This document shows, piece by piece, positions 53,473 to 62,768 of a DNA stretch of 64,000 nt. Position 1 is the stretch's first letter, and each line of letters begins with the position of its first letter. The stretch covers positions 62,001 to 126,000 of the forward strand of contig JAHHHY010000013.1 of assembly GCA_019359125.1 (NCBI GenBank), given 5' to 3'. The translations under genes and the position numbers were made by a program. Origin of the DNA: Pleurocapsa minor GSE-CHR-MK 17-07R (GTDB lineage Bacteria; Chloroflexota; Anaerolineae; Aggregatilineales; Phototrophicaceae). Below the pieces are notes generated by a model. That model ran no database searches and was not told the origin of the DNA. It was given only the letters and a program-made list of their open reading frames with translations.

Positions 53473-55491
53473 TTACTCAAACCGCAGCGTATCCACAACG
53501 CTCATGCGGGCCGCGCGACGCGCAGGGCTCAGGCTGGCCAGCAGGGCGATAGCAGTGCCACCCACCAGCGCGATGATCATACCGATGACAGGAAACTGAA
53601 ATTCCATGCTCCCCAGGGTCGAGACGACCGTCGTCGGGGCAAAAATCGCCACCAGGCTCGCGCCGCAGATCAGCCCCGCGAGGATACCAGCCACACCGCC
53701 GATGATACTCAGTAGCAGCGTCTCCATCAGCACCATACGCATAATCAACTGCTCTCCGCTGCCGATCGCCCGCATGATCCCGATCTCACGGGTGCGCTCA
53801 TGAATGCTGATGACCAGTGTATTGACGAGTCCCAGCAGCGCAGGGGCGATCACCAGGAGCGCAAACAAATAGACCGACTTGGTGACATCTGTCACGCCAG
53901 AGATACCCATCTGCCGGAACGGAGCGACATCCACCAGAATTGCATTCCCCGCCAGGAGTTGGCGCACTGAAGCGGGATCGGCGTCATCAACGAGGTTGAG
54001 ATACAGCACCAGATCGTCTTGAACACCGAAATCTTCGCTCAAATGCTGCTGCGAGAGCACCAGCCCCAGTTTCCCGGTCCCTACAGTCATATCCGCAACA
54101 ATTCCAGCCACGCGATACGGCTGTGTACTTCCTGAATCCGTTGTCAGGGGCAGCGAATCGTTTATTTGAATACCATACAGGCGCGTGACCTCCGGCGTCA
54201 CAAAAACGGCGCGTTCGTTCTGAATCATTGCAAGCGCCTCATCAATCGTCCCGACATGGGCAGCAAAGTCCAGCGGACGCAGCGCGGTACGCGATGGGTC
54301 GATGCCGACCAGCATGAGCGACTGCCCCTGGTACGTCGTCTGCCCCACACGGATGCCGGTGACAGCCTCAACCTCTGGTGACGCGTTGATCTGTGCAACC
54401 ATTTGCGAATCGAGCACGCGCTGGTTGTCCATGTTGCTGGTAATCATGGTCAGCATATTGCCCTGATCCATCACAAGGTAATCTGATGCCAGATGAAACG
54501 TGAACAGGCGCACCATGTACGAGTGCATCGCGTCCACCATGGCAGCGGAAGCGACAAACACGGCAAACGCCACCATCAGCGAATTGGCGGTGACGGCGCT
54601 GCGCCTGGGCTGGCGCATGATGTTACCGCTGGCGATATCTGCGCTGCGGGGAAAGAATCGACGCAGCAGCGGGAGTAGCAGCGGGATGCTCACGCGGATG
54701 ATGCCGGGCATCATCAGGACGACACCCAGCAGGCAGAGAAATCCCGCCAACATCGCGATTTGCCCGCTAATCATCAGCATGGCCGCAGCGGCAATCAGGC
54801 AAACAGCGCCAGCAATCCAGCCGATTCGGGTCGATCTGCGTTCCGTGTCTGGAGCTGTGGGACGCAGGGCAGCCAGCGGAGACATCAGCCCGGCACGCCG
54901 CGCGGGCAGATAAGCCGCCAGCAGCGCCGTCCCAATGCCCAGGCCGATTGCGATGAGGAGCGCATCAAGGGGTGGCACACCAAGCGCGGGCACATCTATA
55001 TTGGGGAGAATGCCAGTGTCGTAGATGAAGCGAATCAGCCAGCCTGCGAAAACCCATCCGGAGAGAAGTCCCAGCAGGGAGCCGACCAGCCCCTGAAACA
55101 GCGCCTCCGCCAGAATGAGCTGTCCAATTTGACGGCGGGTTGCGCCGACAATGCGCAGCAGCGCGAGGTCGCGCTGGCGCTCGACCAGCACCGCACGATA
55201 CGTGTTAAAGATCAGAAATCCGCCCACAAACAACGAGAGCATGCCGAAGCTGTTCATCAGCGCAACGGATAGATCGAGGGAGGTGTCATTCTCAGCATTC
55301 TCGCCGGCACTGAGCGTGCTGGCGATACTGAGGATTTTCGCATCCCGGATAACCGGCATGGCCGTCGATGTGCCAAACAACACCATGACGCCAAACAGGA
55401 TAGCCAGCATCGTGAAAGCTGTGCGCAGTTTGCGCCGTTGCATATAGCGCAGCGCGAGGGGTATGAAGCGTGGCAGAAACGGCGTCATCAC
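53473..55491 (-). CDS. FtsX-like ABC transporter permease (MacB/LolC type)
   Basis: This 672-residue protein has an N-terminal helix ('TAFTMLAILFGVMVLFGTST') and two FtsX domains. One begins near 85 ('NSFGMLSLFVGGFLIFNTYR', 'LALLRIVGATRRQIGQLILA'). The second is at the C-terminus ('LFALLVIAPALLGLVNTLVI', 'REIGIMRAIGSGEQLIMRMV', 'GMIIALVGGTAIALLASLSP'). A large outer region of about 250 residues follows the middle helices. It is a mechanotransmission-type exporter or lipoprotein/antibiotic-resistance transporter rather than an importer. The start overlaps the stop of its ATPase gene. Confidence 0.9.
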   Translation of the reverse strand: MMTPFLPRFIPLALRYMQRRKLRTAFTMLAILFGVMVLFGTSTAMPVIRDAKILSIASTLSAGENAENDTSLDLSVALMNSFGMLSLFVGGFLIFNTYRAVLVERQRDLALLRIVGATRRQIGQLILAEALFQGLVGSLLGLLSGWVFAGWLIRFIYDTGILPNIDVPALGVPPLDALLIAIGLGIGTALLAAYLPARRAGLMSPLAALRPTAPDTERRSTRIGWIAGAVCLIAAAAMLMISGQIAMLAGFLCLLGVVLMMPGIIRVSIPLLLPLLRRFFPRSADIASGNIMRQPRRSAVTANSLMVAFAVFVASAAMVDAMHSYMVRLFTFHLASDYLVMDQGNMLTMITSNMDNQRVLDSQMVAQINASPEVEAVTGIRVGQTTYQGQSLMLVGIDPSRTALRPLDFAAHVGTIDEALAMIQNERAVFVTPEVTRLYGIQINDSLPLTTDSGSTQPYRVAGIVADMTVGTGKLGLVLSQQHLSEDFGVQDDLVLYLNLVDDADPASVRQLLAGNAILVDVAPFRQMGISGVTDVTKSVYLFALLVIAPALLGLVNTLVISIHERTREIGIMRAIGSGEQLIMRMVLMETLLLSIIGGVAGILAGLICGASLVAIFAPTTVVSTLGSMEFQFPVIGMIIALVGGTAIALLASLSPARRAARMSVVDTLRFE

Positions 55492-56207
55492 AGGCCTCCC
55501 TGAATTGTCAGCACAGCGGCTGAAGGGGCTGCGTGATGTGCCAGCGACATCACATCCTCAATCATCCCGTCGCGCAGGGTGATTATGCGATCGGTACGGG
55601 CAGCAATCCGGGGATCGTGCGTCACCACAACCACGGTGCGCTGCGTGTGGCGCAGGGTGTGACGAAGGAGTGTCATGATGTCATCGCCAGTGCGGGTATC
55701 CAGTGCCCCAGTCGGTTCATCCGCGAGAATGATAGACGGCTCGATGACGAGCGCGCGCGCGATGGCGACCCGCTGCTGCTGTCCCCCGGAGAGTTCAGCG
55801 GGGAACATCCGCTCCAGGCCATTCAGGCCAACCATGTCCAGCACCCGATCGGCCCGCGTCAGCGCTTCCTTTCGGGAGACACCGTCGAGGATCAGCGGCA
55901 TGGCGACATTCTCACGCGCGTTGACGACCGGAATCAGGTTGTAGATCTGGAAGATATAGCCGATTTTCTGACGGCGCACAGCCGCCAGTTGGTCATCGGT
56001 CAGCGTACCGAGGTCATGGTCTTCCAGCCAGACTTTCCCGCCCGTCGGCCGATCCAGCCCGCCAATCAGGTGCAGCAGTGTGCTCTTGCCGCTGCCACTT
56101 TGCCCCGTCACCGCGACGAACTCGCCCGCCTGAACGTGCAGGTTGATCCCCCTCAGGACTGCTGTTTTGCCAAACTGCTTCACGAGATTCTCGGTACGGA
56201 TGATCAT
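55488..56207 (-). CDS. ABC ATPase of MacB/LolD family
   Basis: This 239-residue ATPase has Walker A '[19 protein letters not shown]', the Q-loop '[20 protein letters not shown]', the signature '[18 protein letters not shown]' and Walker B '[20 protein letters not shown]', then H-loop '[11 protein letters not shown]'. This is the pattern of the LolD/MacB/YtrE group that partners FtsX-like permeases. It powers the protein encoded immediately downstream, with a four-base overlap. The PadR gene ends 12 bases before this gene begins, so the three form an operon. Confidence 0.93.
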   Translation of the reverse strand: MIIRTENLVKQFGKTAVLRGINLHVQAGEFVAVTGQSGSGKSTLLHLIGGLDRPTGGKVWLEDHDLGTLTDDQLAAVRRQKIGYIFQIYNLIPVVNARENVAMPLILDGVSRKEALTRADRVLDMVGLNGLERMFPAELSGGQQQRVAIARALVIEPSIILADEPTGALDTRTGDDIMTLLRHTLRHTQRTVVVVTHDPRIAARTDRIITLRDGMIEDVMSLAHHAAPSAAVLTIQGGL

Positions 56208-56219
56208 GATGCACCTTTC

Positions 56220-56795
56220 CTAATTTTGCCTGGGGCGTCCACGAGGTTGGGGGGAGGGTGTGCCAGGTTGGTACTGCTTGAGGTCAGCGATGCGCTGCGA
56301 ACAGGTTTCCAGCCAGCGAATATCAGCTTCGATATGCAGTACAACAGTTTCCAGCAGCAGCAGCAGCGGAAGTTCGCTCTGCGGGTTGGTTTGCGCCTGC
56401 ATCTCCATGACCTGATGCAGTTCCTGGTAGAGGCGGCGGCGCTGGTTGAGCAGCACTTCTTCAGGCATAACAGGCGCCCCGGTCAGGCTGAATATCAGTT
56501 TGAGGTAAAACGAATCGCCCATTCGGTAATCGCGGATCTCGGCCTGCAAGTACCAGTCGCGCAACGCCTGCACGCCCTGCTCGTTCAGTCGATAGACTTT
56601 TCGATCCGGGGCGGCGTCCGCTTCTTCCAGCCGAAAGTCCACCAGCCCCGCCTGTTCGAGCCTGCCTAACGTCACAGCGATGTGACCCGCCTTGATGTCC
56701 CAGTCATTCTTCAGGGTCAGGCTGAGCTGTCGGCTGATTTCATATCCGTGGGCTTCATGCTGATAAAGGAGCGCAAGTATGGCAAATTTGATCAC
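56220..56795 (-). CDS. PadR-family transcriptional regulator
   Basis: This 191-residue protein starts at a GTG. The winged helix at residues 1-85 has 'IKFAILALLYQHEAHGYEIS', 'HIAVTLGRLEQAGLVDF' and 'YRLNEQGVQALRDWY', the PadR-N pattern. A longer helical C-terminal dimerisation part (about 95-175) belongs to the PadR Vir_act_alpha type. PadR proteins commonly repress neighbouring efflux or resistance transporters and are released by toxic small molecules. It heads the operon with the ABC exporter and probably controls the promoter at 56834-56862, 40 bases upstream. Confidence 0.9.
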   Translation of the reverse strand: MIKFAILALLYQHEAHGYEISRQLSLTLKNDWDIKAGHIAVTLGRLEQAGLVDFRLEEADAAPDRKVYRLNEQGVQALRDWYLQAEIRDYRMGDSFYLKLIFSLTGAPVMPEEVLLNQRRRLYQELHQVMEMQAQTNPQSELPLLLLLETVVLHIEADIRWLETCSQRIADLKQYQPGTPSPQPRGRPRQN

Positions 56796-56833
56796 CTGAA
56801 AACCTGTCTACAGCGTAGATAGCCTTTAGAAAA

Positions 56834-56862
56834 ACTATAAACATTGTAGCTATATTTGTCAA
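56834..56862 (-). promoter_or_regulatory. sigma-70-type promoter of the PadR-ABC operon
   Basis: On the minus strand TTGACA (56857-56862) and TATAGT (56834-56839) are 17 bases apart. The AT-rich spacer contains CTACAATG, and TGTAG recurs downstream near 56809, a possible split operator for the PadR protein it precedes. Confidence 0.75.
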
Positions 56863-57010
56863 CAAGGTTTGAGCGCATGGGTCTATTCCTCCGCGTGGGA
56901 AGACTGAAGAAAAGCGATTCAGCCGCGCTTTCGATCATCGATTGGGGAATGGTGATGAACGAACGGCGCCACCCAGAGGGACACAATCTTGACTGGCATT
57001 CATAAATACA

Positions 57011-57046
57011 CAGCGGGAGCAGGGCACATTGGCCTTGCTCCCGCTG
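57011..57046. terminator. inverted copy of the 36-bp hairpin
   Basis: CAGCGGGAGCA / TGCTCCCGCTG (11-base stem) encloses a 14-base loop. The 36 bases equal the reverse complement of the core of the hairpin at 53332-53377. It lies about 70 bases after the beta-lactamase-fold gene (minus strand) and may end that transcript. Confidence 0.7.
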
Positions 57047-57118
57047 TTGGTTTATTGTCCTCAACGAAACGACTCGTCAAGTCTTCAATCACTCCACTAA
57101 ACCGGGAATCGACCGTAT

Positions 57119-58072
57119 TCAGTTGTCAGATTGCCGCTGCCGCTTGCCGTCTGGTCGCCAATCCTGCGCGGGAAGCAGCCATTCGAATGCTGGCATATCA
57201 GGCTCACCCGACCAAAGCTCGACAATACTTCTGCACAGATACAGCCCGTTCGCGTGGTTGGTGAAAATGACGAGAGCGCTGCGCTTTGCCGGGAAGCCAA
57301 TTACAAAATTCATCGTTCTTGGCATACCTCGCGCCCCCCAATGCCAGAAACTGAGATCAGATGGACTGGTTTGCAGTCCCCAGCCAAGTCCCCAATGAAG
57401 GTTGGGAACATCCTGAATGGCAATCTGAGGACGCGTCATCTCAGCAATTTCGGGCGCATTGTCCAGTATCGCAGCCATAAATCGCCCGTAGTCTTCCACC
57501 GTCGTCCGCAGGCTCAGCGCGCTGTTGGCCATCAGGCTTTCACTGAGAAAGTGCAGCATCGGGGGCAGATCAGTCACGCTTTCTGACTTGAGTTCAGTTC
57601 GATGCATCCCCAGCGGACGAAAGACCTGTTCAGCCAGATAAGTGGAAACCGGCATCCCGATGATGGATTCAACTACGTACTGCAGGTAAGTCAGTCCCTC
57701 AGATGAATAGCTGAACCTGGTTCCCGGCATAAATGCTGCGCGTAACCCGTCGGAATCGCGCCAGTTTGGAAACCCGGTCGTATGACTTAGGGCATGTCGA
57801 GCGGTCATGTGGGGCAGAAATACCGGGTCATCGAGATACGGGCTGGGCAAATAGGTTTGCAGGGGACGATCCAGTTCGATCAACCCTTTCTGAACCAGCA
57901 GCATCACGCCGTAGGCAAAGACTGGTTTTGTCAGCGAAGCAACCGTCCAGACCGTATCAGTATTTGTCTCGCCAAAAACATGCACGTCATTCAGATGTCC
58001 GTTGCTGAGCGACGCAATCGCTAAAGCTGTGACCTCTGAAGTCCTCATCAAGGCTTCCAGTTGACTTCTCAA
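57119..58072 (-). CDS. beta-lactamase-fold serine hydrolase (class C-like) 1
   Basis: This 317-residue protein has the beta-lactamase family 12 fold: SxxK as 'VASLTKPVFAYGVMLL' near residue 45, a Tyr-x-Asn-like 'RFSYSSEGLTYLQYVVE' (Ser in place of Asn) near 125, and a late 'WHWGARGMPRTM' at the KTG-equivalent position. It has no signal peptide, so it is probably a cytoplasmic esterase or peptidase rather than an antibiotic resistance enzyme. I chose a TTG start at 58072 with GGAAGGA just upstream; longer readings would overlap the DUF2200 gene. It is the last of the minus-strand genes before the hairpin at 57011. Confidence 0.82.
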   Translation of the reverse strand: MRSQLEALMRTSEVTALAIASLSNGHLNDVHVFGETNTDTVWTVASLTKPVFAYGVMLLVQKGLIELDRPLQTYLPSPYLDDPVFLPHMTARHALSHTTGFPNWRDSDGLRAAFMPGTRFSYSSEGLTYLQYVVESIIGMPVSTYLAEQVFRPLGMHRTELKSESVTDLPPMLHFLSESLMANSALSLRTTVEDYGRFMAAILDNAPEIAEMTRPQIAIQDVPNLHWGLGWGLQTSPSDLSFWHWGARGMPRTMNFVIGFPAKRSALVIFTNHANGLYLCRSIVELWSGEPDMPAFEWLLPAQDWRPDGKRQRQSDN

Positions 58073-58163
58073 CTCAATCCTTCCAAAGACAAACAGGTTC
58101 CGGGAAGTCTGTTCTGGCGCGCGCAGCGTGTGAAATAAATCAGGGGGCTGGTCACCCTCACGA

Positions 58164-58517
58164 CTAAGCTTTCCTGAAAATCTTCTCCATCGTCTTGCCC
58201 CTGGCCAGTTCATCGACCAGTTTGTCCAGGTAGCGAATCTCGCGCATGGTCGGCTCTTCGATCTCTTCCACACGGACGCCACAAATCACGCCTTTGATCA
58301 GCGCGCGCGATGGATTCATGTGCGGGGCATCGGCAAAGAAGGTCTCAAAGTCGGTCTGCTTTTCGAGTTGTGCTTCCAGCTCGTCCTGGCTGTAGCCTGT
58401 CAACCAGCGCAGAATTTCATCGACTTCTGTTTTGGTGCGCCCTTTTTTCTCCGCCTTCGTCACGTAATGCGGATAGACGCTTGAGACACTCATCGTATAG
58501 ATCCGGTGTTTGGCCAT
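58164..58517 (-). CDS. DUF2200 family protein
   Basis: This 117-residue cytoplasmic protein opens '[20 protein letters not shown]' and continues '[20 protein letters not shown]', then '[20 protein letters not shown]', the exact order of DUF2200 proteins. Their function is unknown. GGGAGG lies just before the ATG at 58517, and an earlier ATG at 58532 has no such site. It is located 91 bases upstream of the serine hydrolase on the same strand. Confidence 0.88.
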   Translation of the reverse strand: MAKHRIYTMSVSSVYPHYVTKAEKKGRTKTEVDEILRWLTGYSQDELEAQLEKQTDFETFFADAPHMNPSRALIKGVICGVRVEEIEEPTMREIRYLDKLVDELARGKTMEKIFRKA

Positions 58518-58657
58518 GATGCCTCCCTGCATATCTTGTAGAGCTTATTCTACACAGAGATACCGCAGCAGCAAACATATGTTCTGTTTCAGATTCGTTC
58601 GCGATAGCCAGCCAGCGCGATCAGGACGGCGGAGTCGCTGCCAGGTATAGACGCCTC

Positions 58658-59725
58658 TCATGGCGTATCGGTCGGCAAATCAGGAACCCCCGCATGGCCG
58701 CTGGCATCGAGCATGAACAGAAATGGAGCCCCCTGATTGTCAAGCCCACCAATCAGCAGGTCATTGCTGGTCGGATTCCAATCAATAGAGTAAAGATCTG
58801 CCGGGAACTGCTGCACCAGACTGACTTCTTCACGCGTCACGTTCACCACGAACACATTGCCGGCATTGTCGATCGTGCCCACATACTGGCCTGACGCATC
58901 CCATGACAAATCAGTCAGCCGTAGCGCGTAGTTGTCCGGTGTTCTCCCAGCCACCTGGATCGACGCAATCCCCTCCATGGTCCGCAGGTCTACAACGCTG
59001 AGGCTTCCAAACAGGGTCGCCCAGCCAGTTGTCCATGCCTGGGGATTGGGCTCTGCTGCGTAAACACCTCCGCCATTATACGGTGGGTTCTGCAACGTGT
59101 TTCGGCGTATAGTTACATCTTCCCCTGTAAGCGCATTTAGTCGGCTTACCCCGTCACTCATCCAGCCATCGCCCAACCACACCCGTCCAGGACCTCCCCC
59201 TGAAACATCGACTCTTTGAAATATCAGGCTCGATTGTGCGAAGTCCCACACACTGGTGACAAATCCGGCGCTTCCCGCGATGAGGTAACCGCCATCGCCG
59301 CTCCAGTTTAGGGAAATAACGGATTCAGGGAAACGTATCTGGTCATTGGGAATCACGACCTCCCCGTCCACTTCGCCCGAGATAAATTGACTTGACAGTG
59401 ACCAGGTTTCGGCATCCCAGATCAACACCTGATATCCAATACCAGCCGCAAGATGCGCGCCGCTTGGGCTCCATTCAAGTGATGCTACAGGGAGTAAGTG
59501 AGTGGGCGTTGAAGACGAGAAATCAAGAGAATCGTCGGAGGTGTGGAATACCTGGAGTGTTCCGAGCGCATCAAGCACGGCGTATTTCTGCCCATCGGGG
59601 CTCCATTGAACGGCCACAATCGGCGGTAGTGTGTCCTGGGCAAATGTCGAATTGGCCCCGCTGGAGAGCACGCACAAGACCAATACGGACATCAGTCGAT
59701 ATAGCTTTAAGATCAGGTTCAACAT
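58658..59725 (-). CDS. secreted WD40-like repeat protein
   Basis: This 355-residue protein has a signal peptide ('LYRLMSVLVLCVLSSGANST', cut near 'FAQ') and repeated beta-propeller units with a 'W-S-P-x-G' mark: 'IVAVQWSPDGQKYAVLDALG', 'VASLEWSPSGAHLAAGIGYQ', 'VISLNWSGDGGYLIAGSAGF', 'LTDLSWDASGQYVGTIDNAG' and 'LYSIDWNPTSNDLLIGGLDN'. It probably forms a single propeller outside the membrane and serves in protein binding; no catalytic sites are visible. I chose the ATG at 59725 because it starts the signal peptide; an upstream ATG at 59764 adds 13 residues. Confidence 0.82.
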   Translation of the reverse strand: MLNLILKLYRLMSVLVLCVLSSGANSTFAQDTLPPIVAVQWSPDGQKYAVLDALGTLQVFHTSDDSLDFSSSTPTHLLPVASLEWSPSGAHLAAGIGYQVLIWDAETWSLSSQFISGEVDGEVVIPNDQIRFPESVISLNWSGDGGYLIAGSAGFVTSVWDFAQSSLIFQRVDVSGGGPGRVWLGDGWMSDGVSRLNALTGEDVTIRRNTLQNPPYNGGGVYAAEPNPQAWTTGWATLFGSLSVVDLRTMEGIASIQVAGRTPDNYALRLTDLSWDASGQYVGTIDNAGNVFVVNVTREEVSLVQQFPADLYSIDWNPTSNDLLIGGLDNQGAPFLFMLDASGHAGVPDLPTDTP

Positions 59726-59945
59726 ACTGGCTTTATCCCCCCAATGAACTGAATTGACAAGCATCTCAGCCAGCCAACGCGACCGGGACGGCAGAGTCGC
59801 TGCCGGGTATCGGTCATGAAGTTCGTGGAATGCCCCGTGCGTGTGCTCCCGACATGCTCACAGTCATCAACACGAGTAACAGCCGCACAAGGGTGTGCAG
59901 CACTGCACTTTTCTCCGCAACGTCACTCCCTTTCATCTGCACCCC

Positions 59946-61409
59946 TCAGGCCGGATACGCCAGCAGCAGCACGGGCTCCATCGACTCCAGCGAGACATTG
60001 ATCCGTATGTCAATGAGTATCCCGTCTCCGGCAAAATGGCAAACCGCCGTATGGTAAAACGGTGTCTCCACCAGCCGAACGACCATCGTAAACACATCTT
60101 CGGCTGTCCATGCGCCGCTGGTCATGACTGGCGTGCGGCCAAACAGCAGGGGTTGGCCGAACAGGGCGGTCGGCTGTCCGCGCTGCCACGTGCCATACCC
60201 ACATGGGATTGTCTCGTCGCCCGTCCCCGTCCTGACGCTGAGCGTGCAGTCCGCCCCGCTGAAATCGAAGGCGATACGGTCGATTCCCAGCGCATTGGCA
60301 TCGACCGCATACGTCCGCCCCGAAATCTGTGCTGCGATGGGCGACGACGCTCGTCCCTGCACAGGTTTCAGGCTCAGTCCGGACAACTTCCCGGCCAGGG
60401 CAGCCTGTGCGGCGGCATCGTCGGGCAGCGCGTCAGGCTGCATCGCTGGAAGCAGGATATCCCATACCAGGTTCAGCGGCCCCTGCATGTCAAACACATC
60501 GAGGCCGCTCGTGATGGCAAGCACCGCATCCTGCCGGGGCATGACGATGCAATACTGGCCAAACACGCCGTCGCCCCGGTAGGCATCATGGCGACAGCGC
60601 CAGAACTGATAGCCGTACCCCTGCGACCAGTCCGGCTGGACACCATCGCTGTTTGAAATCCGGGCAGATGTCGCTTCTTCGACCCACGCTTCAGGCAGTA
60701 GCTGGCTGCCCTGCCAGTTTCCCTTTTGCAGGTAAAACTGCCCGAATCGGGCGATGTCCTCTGTTTTGATGCTCAGGCCAATGCCGCCAGCCGTAATTCC
60801 CTGGGGCGACTCCTGCCACGAGGCGCCTTCGATGCCCAGCGGGGCAAACAGGCGCGCTTGCAGAAAGTCCACCAGCTTCATGCCGGTCGTCTTCTGCACA
60901 ATGGCAGACAGCATATAAGTCGCCCCGGTGTTGTACACGAAGTGGCTTCCCGGCGCATGGACCACCGGCACCTCCAGAAAACCAGCGATCCAGTTGCCGT
61001 CGGGGCGACCCACCATACTCGACCAGCTATCGACCGCCTGCCCGGTGGACATCGACAGCAGGTGGCGCACACACATCGTCGCCAGCAGGTCATTCCCTGC
61101 TGCAACGGTTTCGTCCGGAAAAAACGACAACACCGGATCGTCGATGGAGAAATATCCTTCGGCAACCGCCATCCCCACGGCGGTCGAGGTAAAGCTCTTG
61201 CTGAGGGAAAACATCAGGTGGGGATGCTCGGGCCCATACGGCGACCACCAGCCTTCCGCGACCACTTGGCCATGGCGCAGCAGCATAAAGCTGTGCAGTT
61301 CCTGCTTCTGGCGCTCGACCGTCTCAACAAACTGAAGAATGGCAGACGAAGCGACGCCCTGGCTTTCGGGCGTGGCACGTGGCAAGGTGTATCCTGCTGC
61401 GGAGTCCAT
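59946..61409 (-). CDS. beta-lactamase-fold serine hydrolase (class C-like) 2
   Basis: This 487-residue protein has its catalytic domain at about 20-350: SxxK as 'LMFSLSKSFTSTAVGMAVAE' near residue 70 and the YxN motif as 'HFVYNTGATYMLSAIVQKTT' near 155, with 'HRHDAYRGDGVFGQYCIVMP'-like segments later. An additional C-terminal beta domain (about 370-487) follows. No signal peptide is visible. GGGAG lies nine bases before the ATG at 61409. Such proteins are usually esterases, D-aminopeptidases or penicillin-binding-like hydrolases. It differs clearly from the hydrolase at 57119 and is not a duplicate. Confidence 0.85.
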   Translation of the reverse strand: MDSAAGYTLPRATPESQGVASSAILQFVETVERQKQELHSFMLLRHGQVVAEGWWSPYGPEHPHLMFSLSKSFTSTAVGMAVAEGYFSIDDPVLSFFPDETVAAGNDLLATMCVRHLLSMSTGQAVDSWSSMVGRPDGNWIAGFLEVPVVHAPGSHFVYNTGATYMLSAIVQKTTGMKLVDFLQARLFAPLGIEGASWQESPQGITAGGIGLSIKTEDIARFGQFYLQKGNWQGSQLLPEAWVEEATSARISNSDGVQPDWSQGYGYQFWRCRHDAYRGDGVFGQYCIVMPRQDAVLAITSGLDVFDMQGPLNLVWDILLPAMQPDALPDDAAAQAALAGKLSGLSLKPVQGRASSPIAAQISGRTYAVDANALGIDRIAFDFSGADCTLSVRTGTGDETIPCGYGTWQRGQPTALFGQPLLFGRTPVMTSGAWTAEDVFTMVVRLVETPFYHTAVCHFAGDGILIDIRINVSLESMEPVLLLAYPA

Positions 61410-61646
61410 CAAGTGTCACTCCCGGTTCGCTGAATTAATCTGAACCCTGATTGGCCGCAGTAACCTCAAATGGCCTGTCAAGGCCTTGTATTCTAGCTTA
61501 CCTTTGTGTCAAACGAAGAACAACTTATTGCTGAATTTCACGCGAGGCATCTTATCAGATTGACGACAAAACAGAACACATGAGCTATACTCACATCTTA
61601 CGCAAAATAGTTTTTCAGCCGGACATAACGCAAAAGGAAAAGCGAG

Positions 61647-62039
61647 ATGGAAAAGTTTAAGACGCTGGACGCATTCTATGCACACCAGTCCGGCGACACA
61701 AAAGCGCAGGTGGATGCGCTCAGGCAGGTGATTTTGTCGGCAGAACCGCGACTGGCGGAAACCCTGAAATGGAACGCCCCCAATTTTGTATTTGAGGGTG
61801 AGGATCGACTGACCATGAACCTGATGAATAAAGAAGGGAAAGTCAAACTGATCCTGCACAGGGGCGCGGTCACGAAAGAGGATAAAAAAGCCGTTCCCGT
61901 CATGACGGATCCTACCGGCCTGATCGCGTGGAACTCTAACATCAGAGGGACGATCACGTTTGACTCGCTGCAGCATGTCCATCAGGTTCGAGAGCAGCTG
62001 ACAGCCCTCGTTCGCGACTGGCTCAGCATCAGCGTGTGA
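61647..62039 (+). CDS. DUF1801 (YdhG-like) family protein
   Basis: This 130-residue protein has the DUF1801 order 'VDALRQVILSAEPRLAETLK', 'WNAPNFVFEGEDRLTMNLMN', 'VKLILHRGAV' and a final 'LTALVRDWLSISV'. The fold is a small alpha/beta domain found in YdhG/iron-chaperone-like proteins; the reaction is unknown. It is probably monocistronic, with AAAAGGAAAAGCG before the ATG. Confidence 0.88.
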   Translation: MEKFKTLDAFYAHQSGDTKAQVDALRQVILSAEPRLAETLKWNAPNFVFEGEDRLTMNLMNKEGKVKLILHRGAVTKEDKKAVPVMTDPTGLIAWNSNIRGTITFDSLQHVHQVREQLTALVRDWLSISV

Positions 62040-62145
62040 GGACGCACCGCTCAAAACATCTTCCCTGCCAGCCACATGATCGCAGTGCGTCGGGAAGCTT
62101 TAACCGCCTGCGACCAGTGACGAAAAGCGCGCGTATGGGGCAATC

Positions 62146-62505
62146 TTATGCTTCTGCTGGACGGTTGTTCTTTTGCAGCATGATCAGCAGCATAACGAGC
62201 GGGGTTTTTGCGACCACGCTGTGCGGCAAACGCGCCTGCATATGAATCCACGTGCCGGCATGGGCTTCACAGGAATCTTCGCCTAGCCCGATCACGGCTT
62301 CGCCCGACAAAATCTGAATGATGGCAGACGATGCAGCGGTGTGTTCGGAAAGGGCCTGCCCAGGGGCAAAAGCAAACAGCACGACATTGCTGTTTTCGTC
62401 CTTATGGATCGTGCGGCTGATAATGCTGTCGGCTGGCGCATCTTCCAGCAGAGCCGCAATGTCGTCGATCAACAGATACGGGTGGTTATTCGGCTGAGGG
62501 TTCAT
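62146..62505 (-). CDS. cupin-domain protein
   Basis: This 119-residue single-cupin protein has 'VVLFAFAPGQALSEHTAASS', 'IIQILSGEAVIGLGEDSCEA', 'GTWIHMQARLPHSVVAKTPL' and 'VMLLIMLQKN'. The first cupin motif keeps one His and one Glu position; the second has 'PHSV'. Metal binding is possible but incomplete. I chose the ATG at 62505 ('MNPQPNNHPYLLIDD'); a longer reading from 62547 is less cupin-like. It may bind a small ligand or act as a quercetinase-like stress protein. Confidence 0.8.
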   Translation of the reverse strand: MNPQPNNHPYLLIDDIAALLEDAPADSIISRTIHKDENSNVVLFAFAPGQALSEHTAASSAIIQILSGEAVIGLGEDSCEAHAGTWIHMQARLPHSVVAKTPLVMLLIMLQKNNRPAEA

Positions 62506-62768
62506 GATACGTTTCGTCCCATTGATTCGGCCTGTGGTGGTAACCATTGGCCTGATACTACGGCGGAATCGATCGGGTGTACTTCAGCCAGATGAAGTCG
62601 GGCGTGCCGAAGATCGGGTCAATACCGCATGCAGCAGTCTGGGAAAGCGTGCTTCCAGATCATCATCGAGCGGAGTTGTCCCTGTGCAGAAAATGCAGTA
62701 CCCTGTCAGGCAGCGTGAGTGATGCATCACGCGCAAGACCTGCCCTTTCATAACCCTGAGATGACATC

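Larger units (their letters stand above)
56796..57118. other. intergenic region upstream of the PadR operon
   Basis: This stretch of 323 bases contains the PadR-operon promoter (56834-56862) and the inverted copy of the 36-bp hairpin (57011-57046). Between them, 56870-57000 shows nothing I can name. Confidence 0.5.
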
